From assembly GCA_949130485.1 (NCBI GenBank), contig OX422200.1, forward strand, positions 5,316,274-5,380,273: a stretch of 64,000 nucleotides of DNA. The letters are read 5' to 3'. Positions within the stretch are counted from its first letter, which is position 1. The number at the start of each line of letters is the position of its first letter. Below the pieces are notes generated by a model. That model was not told where the DNA came from and searched no databases. It saw nothing but the letters and a program-made list of their open reading frames with translations. The DNA comes from Agelas oroides (lineage: Eukaryota > Porifera > Demospongiae > Agelasida > Agelasidae). Of this stretch, positions 44,201 through 56,200 are shown in pieces. The position numbers and the translations under genes were made by a program.

Positions 44201-47200
44201 GATGGTGGCAGTTGGCGCTTCTTTGTACCTGCGTTGTTCCCAAGTACTATATTCACGATAAGAAACAGATATGTTCTAGCACCTTTCTGGGCAGACCACG
44301 ACATTCTATCTGGAGGAAATGTACAATATCAAGTCTTCCAGTGTGGGGTTAGCAGTTTGGTGGATCAACAATTAGAATTTGTGAGCATATTCATTCGGAA
44401 GCAGTTTACTGATGCTGGCAATTTTCTTGGTGTATGGATGTTAGTGGTCAATTGGAATGAAGTCCCTCAATTTGCTGGAGATAGTATGACTGTGAGTTCA
44501 TCAACACTATATCTACTTATTTGTTCATGACAATGTCTTCTTGATATGCTGTCAATTTGCACAAGTATTTCACAAGTTAACTATTTCATTTATTTGTTTC
44601 TGTGGTGACAGGTGGGTATTATTTTCCATATACTGACAGGAAGTTATAGATTCTGTTTCATATACCACAGGAAGCTATAAAATGATGTTTCCTATAAGGT
44701 ACTTTGTTTACAGTGTAAACTACCATGTGTGTTTACTAATAACAACAATGACCAATCACAGTGGAGAATATAACAGATAAACCATGATAGACAGGGATTT
44801 ATGACCATAAACAAGCCTTGCCCTTGAGCTGCGCCCTCGAGCTCAGGTGGTTTATGGACCATGGTCCTTGTCAGTTGAAACCCCCAAATTAAAATCCACT
44901 AATATTATTTCGTATACTTTATATGCAGCGAATAATGACATAATGCATGCAGAAGCGCTCTTGGCCCCATCCAACACCCCTCTACGTGGTTGTACATATA
45001 GCTAGCTCAGCACTAGCATGCCACCAGTTTTGTTTCTTGTAAATTTGCAAACTCATGGCTTTGTTCAAGTACCTCAAGCGAGAGATGAAATGCTCCTTGA
45101 TAGATGGGCCTGAGACACCACCGCCAAATTTATAAATTCCGCCAATATTTTTTCTACATTTGGTTTGGGGGCAAACCGTCAAATTTAAAGACTGCCAATA
45201 TTTCGAGCTATAAAGTATTTTCCACATAATGACAGGAAGTTGTAGATTCCGTTTCATATACCACGGGAAGTTGTAAAATGATGTTTCCTATAAGCTACCT
45301 TGCTTTAAACTGTTTTCTAATAACATGGTTTACAGTGAAACTACCATGTGTGTTTACTAATAACAACAAGGACCGATCAGAGTGGAGAATATAATAAACC
45401 ACAGTAGACAGGGATCTATAACAACCCTCACCCTCAGGCTCTGGTCATTTATGGACCATAAATCCCTGTCTACCGTGCTTTGTCTTTTACGCCTGTTATA
45501 TGAAATTGTCAGGTGTTTAGCACATAATTATCACTTAATTCACTCTCTCCAAGTTATTATAAGTATGTGCAGATTTAAGATGATGCTTCCGTGTCATTCT
45601 CTGTAGACAAACACCTACCAGGCCATCGCAATTACAGATGGAATAAACTCATATGCTATATACACCTACAACTGTGACCTGATGGGGTGGGGTGGAGGTG
45701 CAACCATTGGATTCAATGCATTTGGACAAACAGTTCGCAATGATCCAGCAAGTGGAAGGTCTACTGTTCATACAGATATAGCCTGTCAAAATGTATTTGG
45801 TGACCGTGGTGTGCGCTATGCCAATGTTCTCAACCATGTTGGAAGGACAGTTAATCCTGCTCAGAGAGACAGAGTTCGTTGTTTAGAACTATGGAAAAAT
45901 GATGCTCAGATGTTTCCCATGCTGTTTTCTATTCACTCTTGTCCGTGCACTCTTGGACAAGCTGTTCGAGACTGGAGGTTCTTTAGCTTTGCTATTGAGA
46001 TTCAGACAGCGCCATTCTTTAACCTCATTTTCTGTTTCAGAAGGCTGTTCCCATTAGTTCAAGGAGGCAATCTGAAATGTTGTTATCCTCTTTTTGGGTG
46101 AGTCAAAACACTGCTTTGCATTGTAAGTATTCTAGTTGTTGTAGATGTACTGACTTATGACTCTTCTTGCCTATTACAGGGACAGTTAATACTTATGCTA
46201 ATTAATACACGGAATGACACTGCTGTCACTTTACTTATATATCATCTTACTTTACAGATTCCAATTTTTGCTAAAAACAGGACCCTGGGCAAGTGCTGTA
46301 GAGCGATTTGATCCCAGATTGTTTCCAAATCAGAATGCCATCTATGACGATGAATTTAGAAGAGTTTGCTGTCAAAGTGCAGGATTATGCAACACATTTC
46401 ATATGCATCGACCACGTGACTGCTGCTTCTTTTACTTTCCCCCATTTCGTTGTAAGTACCAGTCAATCACACTGCGAGTGCAGTACTAGTGTAAGGTGTA
46501 CTGCTATAATAACAGTCAAAGTGAAGCCATTTCACTGTCACTTATGATAGATTGCTCTACAAACTTTCTTCCAGGTTCTTCTGGGGGTGATCCTCATATT
46601 ACTACATTGGATGAAAGGCAGTATACATTTAATGGCCTGGGAGAGTATACACTTGTCACCACAAATGATCAAAGTATTGTCATTCAGGGACGCACTGAAC
46701 TTACTCCTGGTACAGGCAATACTGGAGCTACACAGTTTAGTGCATTTGCTTTCGGACAACCTGGCAGTTCCGTTGTTGAGGTATGCTACATGTAGCAGTT
46801 TTTATGATGTAGGCCTAAGTTAATAAGACCCATGGAGCTACAAAGTGATGACTTCCATGTATTTAGTAAACTATATTACTAGCAAACATACCCAATACCT
46901 GCACTACTATATACATGTACTTACAACAGATAATCATTACCATTAGCACATTTGTACGTGCGGTTTCAATGCAGCACATTTTTGTACATGGTTTCACAGC
47001 ACAGCTAGCTAGTTATTTTGTGGGAGACAGTCTCTTCTTCAATACCCACAGGTGACTCGTGGCAAACATGCGACAACTTTCTTAGTGTCTGATAAATCAT
47101 CCTTCTTTACTGCCACAGTATGTGCCTTGGGTTCTCTTTAGTTCACCAACAGCTGCGTGGTAGCCACGATTGCAGCAAGCTATTTGTTCTCCACGTTTTC

Positions 47201-50200
47201 TTGGAGTGTGTAGTCTTGTTGCAGATCACTAAACCTGGGAACATAGAATATTTGTGTGGGTATCCTAGACCATGATTAAACAAAATAGTACAACACGAAA
47301 ATTCCAGATCTTCAGTAGTTACCATCATCTACCGTATACTTGCTAGCTTGAGTAGCTTTCAAAGCTAAAAGGCCCACACGTACACATGTACATAACCACA
47401 CATGCTGACACTGCAATACATTTGTCTAGCTGGAGCAGCTACTGTATGGCTACACGGGCATGTGCTAAGCTTTACACTCAAACTGTAAGCTAGTGGGGGA
47501 GTCCCTGCTGTGTAGGAGAAGTTTAGCTTGTCATGGGTGTTGTTTTACCTGAAGCATACCTTGCCACCGTACATTCTGCTGTCTGTGACTCTCAGCCTGC
47601 TTTAGCCTGCTTTGTCACAGATTCATAGCATAGATTTATCAAGAAATAAGTTGTCGTGTGTGCTGAAAATGCATTCAAGTTGTCGCTCCCAGTCTCTTTC
47701 ATGCCGATGCTACAGTCTGGTGGTAGCCTTTCTTATGGCTGACATTGCTGTGGACATTCAACCTTCACAAAATATTTGAATGGGCTCATAAAAAAGTTAC
47801 GGTAAGTGGTTGCTCCAAGCAAGCAAGCAAGCAAGCATACACACGGATGTGCAAAATGCAGTCACGCTAGCGTGGGGCTCGCTCAGACTCACCTCAACCA
47901 TTCCTGCCTGCATCAGTGACTCAGAAATGAGTAGCTGTTGCTACTGAAGGCTCTTTAATTTAACACTTTTTTGATTGGCTTACTGCACATTTCAATGGTA
48001 AAGTCAGTGATGCAACAAGCCAGAGGGCACCCCCTTTGGAGTAGAAGAAATTGTTTACAGGCCTTCATTGGAAAGGTGCCTTAATTAGGGAGCCTAAAAT
48101 ATGACGAATTCTAATGTCCTAACTGATTTGCCACTTACTGTATATATGGGAAATTGGAAGTAACACGATCAATTATATGGCTGCTACAGTGGCCACAATA
48201 TTATAAATTCAGTTGACATTTACTGCTTATAACACATGACAGGGCAACATACTAGCTATGTCACTACACCAGATAGTCAAATACTTAGTGCATAATGGTA
48301 GGTGGCTGAAGTACGTGTATACTGGCCTTAGTTATGGTTTGCATATATTTTACCATGCATGAAGCAGCACAGCCAAATATGGAGTGCTAATCAATTCCGT
48401 CTGTTTTCATTCCCCATACAGATTCAAAGACCCATGGAGGCTGGAGCGGATTTTATTGTTCAATACAACAGGGTTGATATATCAATCAATGTCACGAATA
48501 TCAATGACACTTTCAGTAATATCAACATCAGTGTAACCAGGACTGCAGAAAATACCATGCTTTCAGTGTTTCCCAATGGAGTTTCTATTTCAGTGGGCGT
48601 GAGTGGAGATATTCCAAACATTGTTGTGTCTCTACCTCAGGACTTTCAAGGTCAAACTCGAGGTCTTATGGGGAACTTCAATGGAATTGACACTGATGAT
48701 TTGGTCTTCTTTAATGGAACCATGCTGAGTAACGATGCAAGTGACAGAGAAATCTTTGAGTTTGGTCAATCATGTAAGTTACTATTTGAAAAGGTTGTAA
48801 AATTATCGATTTTGACATCATTGCTAGCTATACTGTATACCAACATCAGAAATTAGTGGCAGTTGTAATCTCCCATTTTATTATTATTATTGTTGTTTTT
48901 TTATAGGGCAAATTACCGAAGCAGAAAGCTTGTTTAATTATTCTCCTGGCACATCTGTAGACACCTTTTCAAATCCTGATCATGTTCCATCCTTCACTGA
49001 TGAAGTTGTGGGTGCTGCTGATCCTGCTGTTATAGAAGCCTGTGGTGGTTCCAACAACACACGGTGTATATTTGATAGTGTTCAAACTAACAGCACATCG
49101 GTTGGTATGGCAACACGTGACTTTGATATGAACACCCAGATGGACCAAATGATTACAAGTAAGATAAATGATGTTGGTCTGAGAGAATTATACAAAGTGA
49201 GAATACTAATGTTCATTCTAGGTGGTTTTCTGATCTTGTAGCATGGTGTGAGGGAATGAAAGCAGCCGATAGCATCATATATTGCACTGTACCAGACATA
49301 GCAGTAGTCTGTACAATAGTCCAACTTTGTGTAAGCCTACTGTATTTTACAGTTTCATGGCCAAAGCAGTTGAATAGCCTACTGTATACACTTGTACCAC
49401 ACATAAGTGGTTTTTGTAGTTACTCCAACAGCAGTGACTCTATTGCCTAAAGCATTGAACACAGCAAACAACAGAGCATCCAACTTGCTATAGCTAATTG
49501 GTAGATATAGAAAATCGTGTGTTCAGCTCACAAAGCTGTGTATCACTTGTTATGGCTCTCTGCCAATGTGAGGGCCATTTTTCTGTTGTCATACTACTCT
49601 CATTGCCACCAGGTAGCTTCATTTTGTGATTCACCTTGAGTTGTGCCAGCAGCAAGCTTGGTTAGCAAAGCTCTGACATATTTTAATCAATCTAATGAGC
49701 TCCTTGGAGTATTATATCACTAGCAACACCTACCATGCTACAAGTCAGTTAAACCATGGCCCTTAGAACTTTGACACTTATTTTTTCTGCTGTTCCTAAC
49801 AGTCAACAACCCTCCAATGCTGCAAGGAGAAGATATCTTCACTGTTAACACTGGTATGGAGGCAGTGTACAGGTTTAATGCAACAGACGATGATGATTTC
49901 ACAGTTTCAACAATGGATGGAGTACCAGCCAACGGAAATCTGGTTCAAGTGGGTAGTGAGTTGAGCTTCACCTTCACAGTACCGTTTGCCATGCAGAACT
50001 TGGCTGACTTCTCATTGGGCTTTAGTGCTGAGGATTCCGAGGGAGCCACATCTTCACTCCAGCCACAGCTGCAAATTTGTCCCTGTGTTAATGGAAATTG
50101 CACAATAGACGGAGTTGCAGACGCTGGAGCAGACACTATTGTCTTAAACTGTGAATGCCCAGAAGGTACAGTACATTGGTTTGCAACACTTTGTGATATG

Positions 50201-53200
50201 ATTAAGCTCCATACATTTTGGCTAGTATGTGCATCTGCTGAATGGAAGACAGCAATGACTATTGGCATAGAGGTTATTCCACAGGTTATTGTTCCTTTCA
50301 TTATACAAAGATGAGGAAGTAGCTTATTGAACTTATGGTGCTAAAGACATTTGGCTATTCAAGATAAATAGCCCAAAGTTCCTTTGCAGTCAGCAGAAGA
50401 GTGAGCAAAGATGTAAGCCAAATATATGTAGGGTATTTGTTTTGTGGACTGTATCAGGGTCTTTCTCGAATGCCATAGCTGAAGCTTACAGGTTGGTCAA
50501 GTTGCCACTCTCATGTCTTGGAGACGTCATGTCTTGGAGACATCATGTCTTGGAGACGTCATGTCTTGGAGACATCATGTCTTGGAGACATCATGTCTTG
50601 AAGACGTCATGTCTTGGAGACGTCATGTCTTGGAGACGTCATGTCTTGGAGAAATCATGTCTTGGAGAAATCATGTCTTGGAGACGTCATGTCTTGGAGA
50701 AATCATGTCTTGGAGACGTCATGTCTTGGAGACATCATGTCTTGGAGACGTCATGTCTTGGAGACGTCATGTCTTGGAGACGTCATGTCTTGGAGAAATC
50801 ATGTCTTGGAGACGTCATGTCTTGGAGACATCATGTCTTGGAGAAATCATGTCTTGGAGACATCATGTCTTGGAGACATCATGTCTTAGAGACGTGACGT
50901 CTCCAAGACATGAGAGTGGCAACTTGACCAATATTAGTTTCATAGGTGCATAAAGTGTCGGCTTATCAATTCTGCAGACACTTCAAATCATCAAAGTTAG
51001 TATCCACAATCTTCCATTTTTTGAACAATCAGGAGTTAGTGTGCATGTTGTTGATAGAGAAATAGTGCCAGTGCTCAACCTATTTTGCAATCTGGTGTTC
51101 TATATAATATGATACAGCTGCATTCTCAGTAGTAGACATGGACACTTCCTCACATTATCTTCTGCAGCATACACTGGAAGATTCTGTGATGAAGATGTAG
51201 ACGGTTGTGCTGGGATGCCTTGTTTTGAGGGAGTGGAGTGCATGGATGTGCCAGCACCTGGAGTGGGAGCAGAGTGTGGCCCTTGTCCTGAAGGATATGT
51301 GGAAGATCAAGAGAAATGCATAGGTACAGTACCTTCGGGTACAAGAGCGCATGATGGCATCATTTATCATGTGCTCTTGATGTGTATTAGCAAGGGCACA
51401 CTAAAGTTCACTTATTCATAAAGTCAACCTCAGCAAACTGTAGAGATGTACATTCTAATGCATGGAGCAGCTTGCTTGATAATTTGTTTACAGAGCTCTG
51501 TTGATACCAACTGACAGCTTCTATATTCAATGAATTAACAGTCATACACAGACTATTGATAACTCTATACTGAGGATACAGTGCTTTAGTATGTGGTGCC
51601 AGAGGTAACATGAAACGTAATTACAGTTGTTTGTTATTTCGTTTCTTCTCACCAGACATTAATGAGTGCATGGAGTCACCATCTGTCTGTGATCAGAGCT
51701 GTACTAATACAATTGGTAGCTTCGTGTGTGGCTGTAATACTGGCTTTGAACTTCAAAGTGATGGAAGTTCCTGCAATGGTGAGTTGTGTGCAGGGAAGGG
51801 TGGTAATAGTCACTATCTAGTTTAAAGATCTGCGTGGGTGATTGTAGCAGCTGTGGAAAGCTTGAGGTATGCCACAATTGAGGTGTCATGCATGACTGAT
51901 GTTTTACGCCAAAATTTAGCCCAGTCCAGAGTGAGTGTCGAACGTACTTGAGCTTACGTTGATAATATTCGAATGCCAATTCAAAGTCTAGCACAGACAA
52001 TACACAAACTGCTAAATATATAATTCTTCAACCTTACATTCTCCTAAGCAAAGTGCAGTGCTGATCCCACAGTCTGTGTTTCAAGTAGCTAAGGACAAGA
52101 GTCTCTGCTGTCTGTGAACACACAGCCTAGCTAACTTATTTGTCCATTGAAACTATAGGCTGTGTACATAGCAGAAGAATCTAAGCCCACCCCTTTCTGA
52201 GTCATTGTAGCGTACAGCTATTGAACTGAAATATATGCATGTGCAGTGGGCTTTTTTCAAGTGAAATATCACAAATTTAAAAAGTTTACCCACCCCTCTC
52301 TTTTAGGAGCTACTAGAGCTATTTTCTATTGACCTGTGCTAATGCATCAAGTTTATTCTCATTTAAAACGTTTGTTGCCCATGGGCGTTCTTGAAGCATA
52401 CAGTATATGCATACGCACAATGATCAGACTACTGAAGTGCCATTAATATTTTGTCTCTTCTCCTAGATACTGATGAATGCAGTCAACCTATTCCTCCCTG
52501 TGACCAAACATGTGTCAACACATTTGGCTCATTCATGTGTGAATGTATGGAAGGCTTTGAACTTCAACCTGACAACCGCACATGCAATGGTAAAATGCAT
52601 GTAATGTAGTATTTAAAACGAGCCTAACCGTACCCAAAGATGCTCATAAGGGGTTAGTGCTGTAGGTTTACCTTGGCTCGAACACTTTAGAGTTCAGTGC
52701 TATACGTAGGTAAAAGCTTTGTTAGTAGGCTTTAGGAAAACAAAGTTCACTGCTAATTAGTTACAGACCTAAAGTAGAAGGTTTTAGAGTTCAAGCTTTT
52801 GTGCTGTAAATTTACCTGAAGTAGAAGGCTTTAGAGTTCAGAGTTTTGTGGCTAATCTTTACCCTCAGGGGAGGAGCCAGACATCAGTTTATCAATCATG
52901 AATAGCAAGGCGCACCTTCACCTGCTTTATACTCACACGTTACACATGCATTGTTAGCCCAAAGCACAGTAGCACGCTCAATGCACATAGCAATGATTCT
53001 GTACGTGGCATATTGAACGTGTGATGTCACATAAGTGTGAAAATCCGATCTGGCACTACTGTGAGGGGTGTAGCTGGTGAAGGGAAGCTTGTTGGTGTAC
53101 CGAAGTTTCATTCCAGGTGTAAGTGCACCATGCCATTAACAAATATCCAGTCAGATATGATGTACAACACTTCCTCTCACCTGTGTATTAACTTACATTA

Positions 53201-56200
53201 TTTATACTAGAAAAGGTAGAACATTGTGGGGGCGAGCCTGAGCAAGCAGGCTACTACGGCTACATGCACATGAATAGACTAAGCTACACTATGTGAATCC
53301 TTTAATTCGCATCTTGGGGTGTAATTTGTTCTGTACTCTCCAATGCCATTCTCTTGTGTGTACCATCTATATTTCTGTTAAGGGGAATGACATTACACTG
53401 GATTTATGCTTTTACTCCAGGTACTCCTTGTGGTCCTACTAACCCATGTAGTGATAGATGTGCTGAAGTGAATGGTACTGAAGTGTGCTTGTGTTTCTCT
53501 GGTCGGATGCTGCAGAATGATGGTTTTACCTGTGTTGGTAAGAATTTAGCATCATTTATCTATGTACTTACACTTAAATATTTATCAAGCTGTACATGAC
53601 ATGCAATGTTACTGTACTGCCATTGTTTGATGTGTCTTGGCAGTGATAATATGTAGAGTTTTGCTATTTCTTTTCAGACGTTTGTCAGTCTGTAATCAGC
53701 TACACATTTATACCACCCAATGCAATGGCAAAGTTACCTTACTCAAACTATCCATGACATGCAATGCTGCACATACAGATTGCTGCGATACACTTCCGCC
53801 ATATGTTGCATTTAGTATGTGGTACCAGAGGTAACATGAAACGTAATTACAGTTGTTTGTTATTTCTTTTCTTCTCACCAGACATTAATGAGTGCATGCT
53901 GTCACCGTCCGTCTGTGAACAGAGCTGTACTGATACAGCAGGTAGTTTCATGTGTGGCTGTAATACTGGCTTTGAACTTCAAAGTGATGGAAGTTCCTGC
54001 AATGGTGAGTATAGTAGTGTGTATCGATCAGGGGCACAGCTATGGTGAAGCTGTGAAATCTCTTAGTGTGGTTGTGGGAGGTGGAAGCTTACACTTACAA
54101 GTTAGCTACTAGAACAAAACTAAAAAACTTTTTGGCAGGGAAACACTGCTTTTCTAATTTCCACTGGCACCAAAAAAGGTCTGTTGCATTGCTCCCTGCT
54201 GTGCATTACTATACAACAGGCAGGCCTGCGACCTTCTTCAATGACTACTTTCACTGGCTAACTCTACAGAATGGCAGAGATAATATTTCTTAATTACACC
54301 ACCAGAGAAGGGCTCTGCTTTAACTTACACGAATCGCCAATGTGAATAGTATTAGGAAAGCAGATTGAGACAGGGAGGAGAAGAATGCATATCAGCAACA
54401 TACTTTATTCCCAGCGTTTTAAATGTTCTTAGACGGGGACAAAAGAACAGGCATACATAGGAGTCTCTTCAATAGAAACACATTATTTTTACTCAGGAAT
54501 GCCATGCACAGATAAAGGTGGATTGTGGGCAGCATGTGGCATCATCTGTGCATGCATACAGCAAGTAATAAAGAGACTTCTGTTATAACCTCATTCCCAG
54601 GCCTGCCCCTTTTTGCAAGCAGAACGGTTCCACCTGGGACTAGACTAATCTGGTACTATTTATGAGTCAGTCTTGACAACTGCTGACAATAATATGGTTA
54701 TAACTTTAAGAATCCCCTCATTGGGAGTTAAGACTATATACCTTTATGCTCAATAAGCATTTACTGTTGGAGCAGCATCACTTTACCTCACCGCTGTGTG
54801 CACAGTCTGTTGAATTATTGCCTCCAGTGCTCTGGCCAAACTCTATTTTACATGCTTTGATTTTTACACAATATAGTTCGGATGTACTAGTTGAGTTTTT
54901 AAGAGATTTATATAACCTATTGCCAAGCTTCTTAGCATAAAGGAAGTATAAGATTGTAATTGGAGATCAAATGTGATTAATCCTATAAACTCTCAAAATG
55001 TGTGCTGACATTTATCTATGCAGATATTGATGAGTGCATAACTATGGCCTGCCCCATTGAATTGCAAGTCTGCATGAACACCATTGGCAGCTTTGTCTGT
55101 GAGTGTCCTCCTGGAACAGCCCTTGTGGATGGTGCCTGTCAAGGTATGTATAAGCCCTACTGCTACCCCATACTAATTTAAGGATAAGGATACTTGAATG
55201 TGAATGTCACCCTAGCACAACCTGAAACACACCCTGCACACTCTGCACAACACTAGGCTTGGCTATACAAAATGGAGATTAATTTGTGTATCTGTGGAGG
55301 GATGCAGTCCAGGAACTACCGTGTTTAATTGCACAGTTTAAAAAACTTATCTGTGTTTTAATAATTGTATTTGTGCACCAAGCTGGCAGCTGTATTGTGG
55401 TTTTAAGCGAGCTATTTTCCAACTGAAGACTCATTGTAACTGTAAACAGTCAAACCAACCAAAGCTGCTGGTATAGCTTTTTGCAGTTTGTACGCATGTA
55501 CTTTCCTAGGAAAACTGCTTCACTGCAGTCTTGCGGTGCAGTCACCTTACAGTATCAAAAGGGGTCTATGAAGCCACACCAAAACATTGTAAAAAAATTG
55601 CATTTGGTCGCAAACTGCAAACTCACAGTTTGCAAATAATATAACCTGACCTATGGTATAGTGCTGTTTTTAATTACACGATTTAGATTTGTATGGTATC
55701 TCCCCATACGTATGGAGCCATAGTTATTGCTTTGGCATGAGGATAATGTGCTCAGCTGCCTTAAACAAATGTGGTTAGTTGTTTACCTACTAAAGTCTTG
55801 ATCCTCATGTGGAAAACACACACACAGCACACATGCATGCACACATACATACACACACATATCCAAAAACGAAATCACACACATGCACACACACACAAAC
55901 ACACATGGGGCTGCTTACAGTTGCCAAATAGTGTGACACAATATCTAATCCATAACACTAGTGGTTTAAGACTTTCGAAATGTTTTGATTTGACGAAATT
56001 CTGCAACTTATTTGTATTCAGTTGCTAACATCATGTTTTTGGAGACTGCAATTACTGTTGAAGAATCAGCTGGGTTTATGACTGTGTGCATCAACATATC
56101 TGGAGGATTGCCAGACACTGCAATTGTCAGACTGTCGACTGTTGCTAGTACTGCCACAGGTAAGCTGCTCTCAAATTGGCTGCATTTTAATGATGTTGCA

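Larger units (their letters stand above)
43935..46451 (+). other. Domain block: second NIDO and AMOP
   Basis: Exons 7 to 9 encode a second NIDO (about residues 397-640). It includes [50 protein letters not shown] and [10 protein letters not shown]. The second half of exon 9 and exon 10 form an AMOP domain (about 640-780), with [23 protein letters not shown] and LKCCYPLFG, then [19 protein letters not shown] is a cysteine-rich module found with NIDO and VWD in MUC4 and SUSD2. The order NIDO-AMOP-VWD is thus the classic one. Confidence 0.88.
51168..55143 (+). other. Domain block: EGF-like repeats
   Basis: Exons 15 to 20 each encode about one EGF-like module, every intron phase 1. Exons 16, 17, 19 and 20 begin D(I/T)(N/D)EC and have the C.N..GSF.C.C spacing of calcium-binding EGF domains. 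Exon 15 is a more divergent cysteine-rich module ([18 protein letters not shown]), and exon 18 lacks the calcium signature. Together they span about residues 1174-1427, linking the VWD part to the Calx-beta tail. Confidence 0.88.

Noticed and set aside
50512..50895. CRISPR-like array (also 23956-26235)
   Set aside because: The repeats are directly adjacent without unique spacers, and the DNA is eukaryotic. These are minisatellites.
50442..50953. Three overlapping open frames rich in [14 protein letters not shown] repeats
   Set aside because: All three frames of the 16-bp array are open because the unit has no stop. They do not represent proteins.
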